This document shows, piece after piece, positions 32,802 through 41,408 of a DNA stretch of 64,000 nt (position 1 is the stretch's first letter; each line of letters begins with the position of its first letter). Position numbers and translations under genes: made by a program. The notes under the pieces are model-generated. The model saw nothing but the letters and a program-made list of their open reading frames with translations, ran no database searches and was not told where the DNA came from. The stretch lies in the NCBI RefSeq assembly GCF_000292525.1, contig NZ_AEYF01000002.1, positions 1 through 64,000 of the forward strand. The letters are read 5' to 3'. The stretch is from Rhizobium sp. CCGE 510 (GTDB lineage Bacteria > Pseudomonadota > Alphaproteobacteria > Rhizobiales > Rhizobiaceae).

Positions 32802-34169
32802 TCAGGATTTCAGCTCCTTCCAGGCCAAGTCCAGGGCCAGCCTGGTAATTCTTGCCATCTCGTCCACCTCCGCGTGGCTGATGACCAGTGGTGGCGAGGC
32901 CAGCATGCGGTCGCCGGTGGCGCGCAGCACGAGGCCGTTCGCCAGCGCGTGGTTGCGCACCAACGCACCGACCTGATCGGGCTTGTCATAACGGGTGCGT
33001 GTGCTCTTGTCGGCGGCAAGCTGCAGAGCGCCCATCAGGCCGATGCTGACGGCCTCGCCGACCAGGTCATGGTCGGCGAGTGCTGCCCAAGCCTTGCCGA
33101 AATAGGGCCCGATATCGTCGTGCACCCGTTCGACCAGTCTTTCCTCCTCGATGATGCGCAGGTTTTCGAGGGCGGCGGCAGCGCAGACCGGATGGCCGGA
33201 ATAGGTGAAGCCGTGATTGAAGTCGCCGACCTCGTTGATCAGTACATCGGCAATGCGGTCGTTGACCAGCACGCCGCCGATCGGCAGGTAGCCGGAGGAC
33301 AGTCCCTTGGCGATCGGCGCCAGATCGGGCTCGACGCCGAAATGCTGATAGCCGAACCAGGCGCCCAGCCGGCCGAAACCGCAAATCACCTCGTCGGTCA
33401 CCAATAGGATATTGCGCGCCTTGCAGATGCGGTCGATCTCCGGCCAGTAGGTTTCCGGCGGGATAATGACGCCGGCAGCCCCCTGCACCGGCTCGGCGAC
33501 GAAGGCGGCGACATTTTCCTCGCCCAGTTCATCGATCTTCGCTTCGAGCTCGCGGGCGACCTTGAGCCCAAATTCATCAGGCGAGAGATCGCCGCCCTCG
33601 CCGTACCAGTAGGGCTGGCCGATATGGACGATGCCCGGGATCGGCAGGTCGCCCTGCTCGTGCATGTATTTCATACCACCAAGGCTGGCGCCGGCGACGG
33701 TCGAGCCGTGATAGCCGTTCTTCCGCGCGATGACGATCTTCTTCGACGGCTTGCCGACGGCACTCCAGTAGACGCGGGCCATGCGGAACCAGGTGTCGTT
33801 CGCCTCCGAGCCGGAGCCGGTGAAGAAGATATGGTTGAAACGCGCGCCGGCATGGGCGGTGACCTTCTGGGCAAGCAGCGTCGCCGGCGTCGAACTCGTG
33901 CCGAAAAAGGTGTTGTAGTAGGGCAGCTCGTTCATCTGCCTTGCGACGGCGTCGGTGATCTCGCGGCGGCCGTAACCGATATTGACGCACCAGAGGCCGG
34001 CGAAGCCGTCGAGATATTTCCTGCCGTGATTGTCGAAGATATGAACGCCCTCGCCGCGCTGGATGATGCGCGTGCCTTCGGCATTCAGTTTCTTCATGTC
34101 GGCGAAGGGATGCAGGTGATGCGCAGAGTCGATCGCCGCAAGGTTCGAGGGTGGGGAAGTATCTGGCAT
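32802..34169 (-). CDS. Class III aminotransferase, putrescine/polyamine:pyruvate type
   Basis: 455-residue PLP enzyme of the class III (omega-) aminotransferases. Seen: HPFADMKKLNAEGTRIIQRG near the N-terminus (HxF/FAD segment of SpuC-like enzymes), YLDGFAGLWCVNIGYGRREI, FTGSGSEANDTWFRMARVYW (PLP phosphate site), LLVTDEVICGFGRLG (Asp to the pyridine N) and DLAPIAKGLSSGYLPIGGVL (Schiff-base Lys). It is divergent from a glutamine-synthetase-like gene 81 bases away, the pairing found in polyamine degradation. ATG at 34169 gives the normal family length; the frame runs further upstream, antisense to the neighbour, and that part is not used. Confidence 0.87.
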   Translation of the reverse strand: MPDTSPPSNLAAIDSAHHLHPFADMKKLNAEGTRIIQRGEGVHIFDNHGRKYLDGFAGLWCVNIGYGRREITDAVARQMNELPYYNTFFGTSSTPATLLAQKVTAHAGARFNHIFFTGSGSEANDTWFRMARVYWSAVGKPSKKIVIARKNGYHGSTVAGASLGGMKYMHEQGDLPIPGIVHIGQPYWYGEGGDLSPDEFGLKVARELEAKIDELGEENVAAFVAEPVQGAAGVIIPPETYWPEIDRICKARNILLVTDEVICGFGRLGAWFGYQHFGVEPDLAPIAKGLSSGYLPIGGVLVNDRIADVLINEVGDFNHGFTYSGHPVCAAAALENLRIIEEERLVERVHDDIGPYFGKAWAALADHDLVGEAVSIGLMGALQLAADKSTRTRYDKPDQVGALVRNHALANGLVLRATGDRMLASPPLVISHAEVDEMARITRLALDLAWKELKS

Positions 34170-34250
34170 CACTGGGAAGACCCTCGCGGATTGAAAGGCT
34201 GTTATCGATGGGATAGGAGCTTGGCCTTGTCCCGGAGGATTTTCAAGGTC

Positions 34251-35603
34251 ATGGCGAGCGACAGGACGGACGGCAAGGCCGAGGGCGGCGACCCGCGTTT
34301 CGAGATCCTGATCGTCGGAATGAACGGCGATCTGCGCGGCAAGCAGCTTCCATCCGGCGCCGAAGACAAGATCTGGGCCGGCGACATCCGCCTGCCGACC
34401 TCGACGCAATCGCTCGACATCTGGGGCGACGACAATGACGACATTACCGGTCTGTCGCTGACGATCGGCGACCCGGACGGCAAGCTCGTCCCCGACCGGC
34501 GGAGCCTGGCGCCGATGCCTTGGGCGCCCGAGGGCTCGATGCAGGTGCTTGCCACCATCCACGAATTCGACGGCAGCCCGAGCTTCATGGACCCGCGCGC
34601 CATCCTCGCCTCGGTGCTCGATCGCTATCGCGCACGCGGCCTGACACCCGTGGTGGCGACCGAGCTGGAATTCTACGTGATGTCAGGGGACTGGCGCGAG
34701 GCCGGCCGCCCCTCTCCGCCCGAAAGCCTCACCTATCGCGGCGAGCCGAACGGTTTTCAGCTCTACGACATGAGCGTCGTCGATGCACTCGACACCTATC
34801 TCGGGACGCTGAGGGCCTATGCGAAGGCGCAGGGGCTGCCGGCGGATGCGACGACGGCGGAATTCGGCCCTGGTCAGTTCGAGGTCAACCTGCTGCATCG
34901 CCCGGATGCGCTGGCCGCGGCCGACGATTGCCTCTACCTCAAGCGCATCGCCGAGCAGGCGGCGCGCCGCCACGGGCTGAAATCGACCTGTATGGCCAAG
35001 CCCTATTCCGACCATGCCGGCTCCGGACTGCATGTGCATGCGAGCATCATCGACGGCCAAGGCCGCAACATTCTCGATGCCAAGGGCGGCGAACCGAAGC
35101 TGCTCAAATCGGTGACAGCAGGCCTGCTCGACACGATGCGCGCGGCGCAGCTGATCTTCGCCCCTTTCGCCAATTCCTATCGCCGCTTCCAGCCGGGCTC
35201 GTTTGCACCTGTCGATCTGACCTGGGGCAGCGGCCATCGCGGCACGGCGATCCGCATACCAGACACGGATGGACCAGCCGCCCGCATCGAGCACCGCGTC
35301 GCCGGCGCCGACGCCAATCCCTATCTGCTGCTTGCGGCGATCCTGGGCGGCATGCTGCTTGGACTAGACGGCGAACTCAACCCAGGCGAGGAAACGACGC
35401 CGTCGCACACACCGGCCAATACCGCGCGGCTGACGCATGATTTCCTGAGCGCCGTCGAGGCCTTCCGCGCCTCGCCGTTCATCGCCGATATCTTCGGCGC
35501 ACGTTATCAGGCGCTCTATGGCGACACCAAGCGCAAGGAAGCGCTGGCGCATCTGCGCACCGTCTCGGATTTCGACTATCGCACTTATCTGCCGCGGCTC
35601 TGA
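34251..35603 (+). CDS. Glutamine synthetase family, gamma-glutamylpolyamine synthetase-like
   Basis: 450 residues. Catalytic glutamine-synthetase domain with VVATELEFYVM (metal-binding Glu), AEFGPGQFEVNLLHRPD, GSGLHVHASIIDGQGRN (His and substrate loop) and ANPYLLLAAILGGMLLGLDG. The first ~100 residues are a short beta-grasp N-domain. There is no adenylylation-Tyr motif of housekeeping GlnA. This is the PuuA-like branch, which joins glutamate to putrescine or another amine. Its divergent aminotransferase partner supports polyamine or amine catabolism. ATG at 34251, GGAGGA upstream. Confidence 0.87.
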   Translation: MASDRTDGKAEGGDPRFEILIVGMNGDLRGKQLPSGAEDKIWAGDIRLPTSTQSLDIWGDDNDDITGLSLTIGDPDGKLVPDRRSLAPMPWAPEGSMQVLATIHEFDGSPSFMDPRAILASVLDRYRARGLTPVVATELEFYVMSGDWREAGRPSPPESLTYRGEPNGFQLYDMSVVDALDTYLGTLRAYAKAQGLPADATTAEFGPGQFEVNLLHRPDALAAADDCLYLKRIAEQAARRHGLKSTCMAKPYSDHAGSGLHVHASIIDGQGRNILDAKGGEPKLLKSVTAGLLDTMRAAQLIFAPFANSYRRFQPGSFAPVDLTWGSGHRGTAIRIPDTDGPAARIEHRVAGADANPYLLLAAILGGMLLGLDGELNPGEETTPSHTPANTARLTHDFLSAVEAFRASPFIADIFGARYQALYGDTKRKEALAHLRTVSDFDYRTYLPRL

Positions 35604-35618
35604 AATTCAGCAGAGCAC

Positions 35619-36563
35619 CTACACAGCCGGCTCGCGGCGCTCGGCCGCATCCACCTGCGCGGCAAGACCCTGCTTGACGAGAACCTTCAATTCGCCTGGA
35701 TGCAGCCGGATTGAGACGTCGCGTTCGAGCGGCAGCAACTCGCCGTCCATGACACAATTGGCCTTGGAACGCAGTTTCGGGAAATGCAGCTGCACCTCGG
35801 CCGGATGCATCACCATGACATCCGCATTCTCGCGGACCTTGCCGCGCAACATGTCGATGGCGAGACAAGCGACGCCGACGGGTTTCAGCGGATTTGCCGT
35901 GTAGAAGCCGAGTTCGCCGCTTCTCAGATTATCGGCGTAAAGCAGCGCATTCTCACCGAAGGGATTGTTGGAGACGGAGATTGCCGACACCCTGCGGCGC
36001 TCGCGCATGCCGGCCGCCTCGAACTCGACTTCGAATTCCGGCGGGTTGAAGATGACGCCCAAGGCGGCCTTGGTGCTCGCCCGGATTTTGCCGAGCCTGG
36101 AGCGATAGCTGTAGGCGTTGCGGTAGCGCACCATGCGGGCATGCAAGCCGGCGGAAAACTGGTGGATAAAGGGTCGGCCGTTGGCGCTGGCGATATCGAC
36201 ATTGTCGATCTCGCCGGAGGCAAGCACATCGAGCGCCTGCCAGATATCGAGCGGCACACGCAGCGAGCGAGCAAAGAGGTTCATGGTGCCGGCCGGCACG
36301 ACGCCGAGCGCAATGCCGTTCTTCCAGGCGATCGAGGCCGCCGCCGAAATCGTGCCGTCGCCGCCGCCGGCGACGATGCCATCGATATCGTCGCGCTTGG
36401 CCGCCCGTTCCATGGCGGGAATGATCTCCTTTCCGGAGAAGACGATGGCGTCGAAATCGTGCCCCGCTTCGCGGAACGCTGCCTCCGCCCTCTTTTCGTA
36501 GGCCAGCATATCGGTGGTCTTGAAAGTACCGCCGTCGCGATTGAAAAAGCCGACAAGCTTCAT
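35619..36563 (-). CDS. Diacylglycerol-kinase-like lipid kinase
   Basis: 314 residues. N-terminal DAGK catalytic domain: KLVGFFNRDGGTFKT, then IDGIVAGGGDGTISAAASIA (the GGGDGT nucleotide motif) and LGVVPAGTMNLFARSLRVPL, the hallmark of the YegS/DgkB family. The C-terminal half is a beta-sandwich (LGFYTANPLKPVGVACLAID). It would phosphorylate a lipid such as diacylglycerol or a related alcohol at the membrane surface. ATG at 36563; the long 5' open frame beyond it has no start with a ribosome site. Convergent with the glutamine-synthetase-like gene, 15 bases apart. Confidence 0.86.
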   Translation of the reverse strand: MKLVGFFNRDGGTFKTTDMLAYEKRAEAAFREAGHDFDAIVFSGKEIIPAMERAAKRDDIDGIVAGGGDGTISAAASIAWKNGIALGVVPAGTMNLFARSLRVPLDIWQALDVLASGEIDNVDIASANGRPFIHQFSAGLHARMVRYRNAYSYRSRLGKIRASTKAALGVIFNPPEFEVEFEAAGMRERRRVSAISVSNNPFGENALLYADNLRSGELGFYTANPLKPVGVACLAIDMLRGKVRENADVMVMHPAEVQLHFPKLRSKANCVMDGELLPLERDVSIRLHPGELKVLVKQGLAAQVDAAERREPAV

Positions 36564-36862
36564 GAGGGCTCCCGTCTCTGGCGCGGAAATAATCCTGCCT
36601 TGCCCATCAGATGGTTGCGATATCGGCGATTTCAAGCGCCACTGCCTTTTCCTAGAGATGATAGAAATGCAAAAATTGCAACGGACATATGCACATAGCA
36701 GGACGCTGCACTGCAAAAAACGCACTCGACGCCGGCTTGAACGTTAGGGATAGATGGAAGGATCGGAGCTAGGTCTCCACCTCCCGCCATTTTGAACGAT
36801 CGGTCCGCGGCCGCGCCTGCGCCAAGGCTATCGAAAATCAGAAACCGTATCGAGGAGCTCTC

Positions 36863-38089
36863 GTGAGTGAGATCGCCATCAATGATTCCATCGAGAGCCA
36901 GGATCAAGGGCTGCCGTCGGCAACGACAGTAGCGCTGGTCCAGCTGGCGCTCGCCTGCGGCGGCTTCGGCATCGGCACCGGCGAATTCGCGATTATGGGC
37001 CTATTGCCCAATGTCGCCCAGACCTTCTCTGTCACGACCCCGCAAGCCGGCTACGTCATCAGCGCCTATGCGCTCGGCGTCGTCATCGGCGCGCCCGTCA
37101 TCGCCGTGCTCGCCGCGAAGATGGCACGCCGTACGCTGCTGCTGATACTGATGCTGATCTTTGCCGCCGGCAATATCTTCAGCGCCATGGCGCCGACCTT
37201 CGAAACCTTCACGTTGCTGCGCTTCATCAGCGGCCTGCCGCATGGCGCCTATTTCGGCGTTGCGGCCCTTGTCGCGGCCTCGATGGTGCCGGTGCACCGC
37301 CGCGCGCGCGCCGTCGGCCGCGTCATGCTCGGCCTGACCGTTGCGACACTTCTCGGCACGCCCCTGACGACGTTCTTCGGCCAGTCACTCGACTGGCAGA
37401 TCGCATTTTTCTCGGTCGGCGTGCTTGGCCTTTTGACGGTGGCGCTGATCTGGTTCTACGTGCCCAAGGACAGGGTTTCCGAGGAGGCAAGCTTCCTGCG
37501 CGAACTCGGCGCCTTCCGCCGGCCGCAGGTATGGCTGACGCTCGGCATCGCCGCCGTCGGTTACGGCGGCATGTTTGCGATGTTCAGCTATATCGCCTCG
37601 ACGACAACTGAGGTGGCGATGCTGCCGGAAACAGCCGTTCCGATCATGCTGGTGCTCTTCGGCGTCGGCATGAATGCCGGCAATTTCATAGGTTCGTGGC
37701 TCGCGGACAAATCGCTGCTCGGTACGATCGGTGGCTCGCTCGTCTATAATATCGTCGTGCTGACCACCTTCTCGCTGACTGCCGCCAATCCCTATATGCT
37801 CGGCCTCTCGGTTTTCCTCGTCGGCTGCGGTTTCGCCGCCGGCCCGGCGCTGCAGACGCGGCTGATGGATGTCGCTGCCGATGCTCAGACGCTTGCCGCC
37901 GCCTCCAACCATTCCGCCTTCAACATCGCCAATGCGATCGGCGCCTGGCTCGGCGGCCTCGTCATCGCTTGGGGCTACGGTTTTGCGGCAACCGGCTATG
38001 TCGGCGCGGCACTGTCCTTCCTCGGCCTCTTCGTTTTTGCAGCCTCGCTACGTCTGGAGCGCCGCGACCGGAGCGCACAGGCCGTCTGA
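36863..38089 (+). CDS. MFS efflux transporter (AraJ/NepI/YdhP-like)
   Basis: 408 residues, twelve hydrophobic segments. The first is LVQLALACGGFGIGTGEFAI followed by MGLLPNVAQTF, the 'GTGEF' motif of the drug:H+ DHA1 AraJ group; KMARRTLLLILMLIFAAGN matches MFS motif A; the proline/glycine-rich motif C region lies in TM5. It probably exports small organics (nucleosides, sugars or drugs). GTG at 36863 with GAGGAG six bases upstream. The 3' end overlaps the convergent HxlR gene by 42 bases. The 299 bases upstream (36564-36862) hold no gene that I can see. Confidence 0.88.
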   Translation: MSEIAINDSIESQDQGLPSATTVALVQLALACGGFGIGTGEFAIMGLLPNVAQTFSVTTPQAGYVISAYALGVVIGAPVIAVLAAKMARRTLLLILMLIFAAGNIFSAMAPTFETFTLLRFISGLPHGAYFGVAALVAASMVPVHRRARAVGRVMLGLTVATLLGTPLTTFFGQSLDWQIAFFSVGVLGLLTVALIWFYVPKDRVSEEASFLRELGAFRRPQVWLTLGIAAVGYGGMFAMFSYIASTTTEVAMLPETAVPIMLVLFGVGMNAGNFIGSWLADKSLLGTIGGSLVYNIVVLTTFSLTAANPYMLGLSVFLVGCGFAAGPALQTRLMDVAADAQTLAAASNHSAFNIANAIGAWLGGLVIAWGYGFAATGYVGAALSFLGLFVFAASLRLERRDRSAQAV

Positions 38090-38452
38090 GGTCATGCGCA
38101 GCTCGCGGCCTTCAGGGTTGCAGAAGACATAATCATCGCCCCAGGCGGCGAGCGCTCGAATGACCGGCTTCAGCGTCATGCCGAGCGGCGTCATTGCATA
38201 TTCGACGCGCGGCGGCACCACCGGAAAGACGGTGCGCGACACCAGACCGGACTCTTCCAGTTCGCGCAGTTGCTTGGTCAGCATGCGCTGGGTCACGGCT
38301 GGCAGTTTGCGGCGCAGTTCGTTGAAACGCAGAGTACCTTCCATCAGATGGAAGAGGATCACGCCCTTCCATTTGCCGTCAAGGTAACTCAGCGTCGCCT
38401 CGACCGGACAGCCGGGAAAGTTCTTGACGAGCTTGGCGCGCGGCAACGACAT
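38048..38452 (-). CDS. HxlR-family transcriptional regulator
   Basis: 134 residues. PGCPVEATLSYLDGKWKGVI contains the lone N-terminal cysteine used by redox-sensing HxlR/YodB/QorR proteins, and LFHLMEGTLRFNELRRKLPA then VTQRMLTKQLRELEESGLVS is the winged helix. Divergent from a quinone-reductase-like gene, with an inverted repeat between them, the usual set-up for a quinone or electrophile-sensing repressor. ATG at 38452. Confidence 0.9.
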   Translation of the reverse strand: MSLPRAKLVKNFPGCPVEATLSYLDGKWKGVILFHLMEGTLRFNELRRKLPAVTQRMLTKQLRELEESGLVSRTVFPVVPPRVEYAMTPLGMTLKPVIRALAAWGDDYVFCNPEGRELRMTSDGLCAPVAALQT

Positions 38453-38457
38453 TTTAC

Positions 38458-38475
38458 AGTATCCTTTTGGGTACT
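38458..38475. promoter_or_regulatory. Putative HxlR operator
   Basis: AGTATCC-TTTT-GGGTACT, an inverted repeat with one mismatch, five bases before the HxlR start and 80 before the reductase start. A further GTAC follows (TACGTAC), resembling the TACT/AGTA-type sites of YodB/QorR regulators. Confidence 0.6.
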
Positions 38476-38555
38476 ACGTACAGAATTTGTGCATTCTTGC
38501 GTTGTCGGAACATAGTGCGCATCTAGCTTCCGTGCAATGAACACAGGAGTCTCCC

Positions 38556-39569
38556 ATGCGCGCCGTCGCTTACAAAACGCCCCAACCGATTTCCGCCGAG
38601 ACCTCGCTGATCGATGTCGAGTTGCCGATGCCGGAGGCCAACGGTCACGATCTGCTCGTCGAGATCAAGGCGATTTCGGTCAATCCCGTCGATGTGAAGG
38701 TACGCGCCCATTCCGCACCACCCGCAGACGAACTCAAGGTGCTCGGCTGGGACGCCGCCGGCATCGTCAAGGCGATCGGCGCTGAGGTCACGCTGTTCAA
38801 ACCTGGCGACGCGGTATTCTACTCCGGCGTCATCAGCCGGCCGGGCAGCAATGCCGAATTCCATCTCGTCGACGAGCGCATCGTCGGCACCAAACCGAAA
38901 AGCCTCGATTTCGCTGCCGCAGCCGCCCTGCCGCTGACCGCGATCACGGCCTATGAAGCTCTTTTCGACCGACTGAAGGTGCAGGATGCGGTTTCCGGAG
39001 CGGCACGCGCCATCCTGATCATCGGCGGCGCGGGCGGCGTCGGCTCGATCGCCATCCAGATCGCCCGAACGCTGACCGATCTCATCGTGATCGCGACCGC
39101 GTCGCGGCCGGAAACACAGGAGTGGGTGAAGGACCTCGGCGCGCAACACGTCGTCGATCATTCCAAGCCGGTCGCGCCACAGGTGGAAGCGCTCGGCATC
39201 GGCGCGCCGGGATTCATATTTTCGACCACCAATACCGACAGCCATATCGCCGACGTCGTCGAAGCGATTGCGCCGCAGGGCCGCTTCGCGCTGATCGACG
39301 ACCCGAAGACGCTCGACATCGTGCCCTTCAAGCGCAAGGCCGCCTCGGTTCATTGGGAATTGATGTTTACCCGCCCGCTCTACGGCACGCCTGACATGAT
39401 CGAGCAGCACAAGCTGCTGAACAAGGTTTCCGAGCTTGTCGACGCCGGAAAGATCCGCACGACGCTTTCGGAAATCGTCGGGCCGATCAATGCTGCGAAT
39501 CTCAAGAAGGCGCATGCCATGGTCGAAAGCGGCAGGATGAAGGGCAAGGTAGTGCTTGCCGGATTCTGA
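38556..39569 (+). CDS. Zinc-type alcohol dehydrogenase / NADPH:quinone reductase-like protein
   Basis: 337-residue MDR-family protein. N-terminal GroES-like domain (MRAVAYKTPQPISAETSLID; ISVNPVDVKVR; LGWDAAGIVKAIG) and C-terminal Rossmann domain with IIGGAGGVGSIAIQIARTL. Catalytic and structural zinc ligands are absent, placing it with the zinc-free quinone reductases (YogA/ZinC-like 'zinc-binding alcohol dehydrogenase family'). Reduces quinones or enals with NADPH. ATG at 38556; divergent HxlR probably controls it. Confidence 0.88.
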   Translation: MRAVAYKTPQPISAETSLIDVELPMPEANGHDLLVEIKAISVNPVDVKVRAHSAPPADELKVLGWDAAGIVKAIGAEVTLFKPGDAVFYSGVISRPGSNAEFHLVDERIVGTKPKSLDFAAAAALPLTAITAYEALFDRLKVQDAVSGAARAILIIGGAGGVGSIAIQIARTLTDLIVIATASRPETQEWVKDLGAQHVVDHSKPVAPQVEALGIGAPGFIFSTTNTDSHIADVVEAIAPQGRFALIDDPKTLDIVPFKRKAASVHWELMFTRPLYGTPDMIEQHKLLNKVSELVDAGKIRTTLSEIVGPINAANLKKAHAMVESGRMKGKVVLAGF

Positions 39570-39767
39570 TGCCGCAACCCTGCAGGCCACTCCTTTGGAA
39601 CTCTGCAAGACTGCGTAAAGCATGTCTGCCCATAATGCCGCATCGCAGGGTGCGACATTCTGGCGTTAAGCTTTTACCCCGCTTGACTTTTTTCGCGTTC
39701 GGGACCACCTAGCATCTCACGTGAATGACACCTGTCTTCCACGGATTTCAACGGAGCCATCTTAACG

Positions 39768-39824
39768 ATGCCAAGCGACAGTAGCAGTCGATTGCCCTTG
39801 CCGTACGCGGCCCTCGTGCGCTGA
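39768..39824 (+). CDS. mgtE leader peptide (candidate)
   Basis: An 18-codon frame, MPSDSSSRLPLPYAALVR, with GGAG at 39753-39756 before its ATG. The end of the frame runs directly into hairpin 39825-39838, and 63 bases separate its stop from mgtE. The prolines and the Leu-Pro-Leu-Pro run suggest a stalling-sensitive peptide, by analogy with the Pro-rich MgtL leader of Salmonella mgtA, but the peptides are not alike otherwise. No family recognised. Confidence 0.5.
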   Translation: MPSDSSSRLPLPYAALVR

Positions 39825-39882
39825 CCGACTCCTGTCGGCTCGCCCGTCGGAACGCTACGGCGGATCGACGGAAAGGCGAGCC
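39825..39882 (+). promoter_or_regulatory. Alternative hairpins masking the mgtE ribosome site
   Basis: Hairpin A: CCGAC-TCCT-GTCGG (39825-39838). Hairpin B: GGCTCGCC (39837-39844) pairs with GGCGAGCC (39875-39882), extended inside by CGTCG (39845-39849) with CGACG (39866-39870). The right arm of B contains the mgtE ribosome site GGCGAG, 6 bases before the ATG. A and B share GG at 39837-39838, so they compete. A ribosome at the leader stop (39824) would cover the start of A. Confidence 0.55.
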
Positions 39883-39886
39883 TCAC

Positions 39887-41260
39887 ATGAACATCAATCG
39901 CTTCCCTCTTCGGGCAGGTCATGCCGCCCGTGCCTTCATCAACAACAGCCGCGGCGCAACGATCGCCGAACACGTCGAATCGTTGAACGCACTGACCGTC
40001 CAGGACGCCGGTCGCGTGCTGACCGGCATGCCGCTCGATTATGCCGTCAACATCCTCGACCGGCCGGAGCTTCGCAACGCTGCACAGATCCTGGCGCTGA
40101 TCAGCGCCGAGGACGCTGCACGGCTCCTGCATGGCATGTCCAACGACCGTGTTGCCGACGTGCTGCTCGAACTCGACGGCGAGACCCGCGCCCGGCTGTT
40201 TGCCAGCCTCGACGAGCCGGTTCGCATCGCGATCCAGCACCTGATGGGCTACCCGCCGCGTACGGCCGGCGGCATCATGACGACGGAATTCGTCAGCGTG
40301 CCGGTGAACTGGACCGTCGCCCAGACACTTGACCATGTGCGCCAGGTCGAACGCTCGCGCGAGACCGTCTACGCCATCTATGTTCTCGACGAGATCAGCC
40401 ACGCGCTCATGCATGTGGTGACGCTGCGCCGCCTGATCACCGGCGAGCCGGATTCTTCCATTCTCTCGGTGGCGCAGAAGGGCACGCCGGTTTCGGCCAA
40501 TCCGCTGATGAAGCAGGAGGATGTCGCCCGGCTGATCCGCAAACACGACCTGCTCGCTCTGCCGGTCACCGACGAACATGGGCAGGTGCTCGGCATCGTC
40601 ACAGTCGACGACGTAATCGACACGATGATCTCCGACACGACGGAAGCGGCCCAGAGGTTCGGTGGCATGGAGGCGCTCGGCCAGCCCTACATGAAGATCG
40701 GCTTCGCCGGCATGATCCGCAAGCGCGCGGGCTGGCTGGCCGCCCTGTTCCTCGGCGAAATGCTGACGGCAAGCGCCATGCAGCATTTCGAGGGCGAGTT
40801 GGAAAAGGCCGTGGTGCTGACGCTGTTCATCCCGCTGATCATGAGCTCGGGCGGCAATTCCGGTTCGCAGGCGACCTCGCTGATCATCCGGGCCTTAGCG
40901 CTCGGCGAGCTGAAGCTTTCGGACTGGTGGAAAGTGCTGCTGCGCGAACTTCCCACCGGCATCGTGCTCGGCGCGATCCTCGGCCTCGTCGGCTTCATCC
41001 GCATCGTCTTCTGGCAGTCGGCCGGGCTGTACGACTACGGTCCGCACTGGCAGATGGTCGCCGTCACGGTGTTTGCCGCCTTGATCGGGATCGTCACCTT
41101 CGGCTCGATCTGCGGCTCGATGCTGCCCTTCCTGCTGCAGAAGCTGCGGCTCGATCCGGCCAGCGCCTCAGCCCCCTTCGTCGCCACGCTGGTCGACGTC
41201 ACCGGGCTCGTTATCTACTTCTCGGTAGCCCTGCTCATCCTCAGCGGGACGCTGCTCTAG
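39887..41260 (+). CDS. mgtE: Magnesium transporter MgtE
   Basis: 457 residues. N-terminal superhelical MgtE_N domain (about 15-130), two CBS domains (about 135-255; SVAQKGTPVSANPLMKQEDV, LLALPVTDEHGQVLGIVTVD), a connecting helix, then five C-terminal membrane helices. These include the pore sequence IPLIMSSGGNSGSQATSLII, in which the first pore helices carry the Mg2+-selective region, plus VDVTGLVIYFSVALLI. In MgtE, cytosolic Mg2+ bound by the N and CBS domains closes the channel. The first ~15 residues differ from many homologues. Preceded by a leader ORF and RBS-masking hairpin, so expression may be controlled at translation. Confidence 0.95.
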   Translation: MNINRFPLRAGHAARAFINNSRGATIAEHVESLNALTVQDAGRVLTGMPLDYAVNILDRPELRNAAQILALISAEDAARLLHGMSNDRVADVLLELDGETRARLFASLDEPVRIAIQHLMGYPPRTAGGIMTTEFVSVPVNWTVAQTLDHVRQVERSRETVYAIYVLDEISHALMHVVTLRRLITGEPDSSILSVAQKGTPVSANPLMKQEDVARLIRKHDLLALPVTDEHGQVLGIVTVDDVIDTMISDTTEAAQRFGGMEALGQPYMKIGFAGMIRKRAGWLAALFLGEMLTASAMQHFEGELEKAVVLTLFIPLIMSSGGNSGSQATSLIIRALALGELKLSDWWKVLLRELPTGIVLGAILGLVGFIRIVFWQSAGLYDYGPHWQMVAVTVFAALIGIVTFGSICGSMLPFLLQKLRLDPASASAPFVATLVDVTGLVIYFSVALLILSGTLL

Positions 41261-41274
41261 GGCGAAAATGCCAC

Positions 41275-41313
41275 TCACCCTAACCCTCTCCCCGTAAAAT
41301 CGGGGCGAGGGGA
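41275..41313. repeat. Small palindromic repeat after mgtE
   Basis: CCCTCTCCCCG (41284-41294) and CGGGGCGAGGG (41301-41311), imperfect inverted arms around TAAAAT. This is the widespread 'ccctaaccctctccccg' type of intergenic element; it may also end the mgtE transcript. Confidence 0.6.
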
Positions 41314-41408
41314 CGTGCCTTGCGAGAGGTCTGACGGGCGGGCTCCGGGCACTAGTCCGAAAAAAAGAGTATTGTTCGTCAACAAACTGCCCGCAGGCCA
41401 GAGGGGAA

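Noticed and set aside
34170..34562. N-terminal extension of the class III aminotransferase
   Set aside because: The added 131 residues are antisense to the glutamine-synthetase-like gene and unlike any aminotransferase; ATG 34169 gives the normal length.
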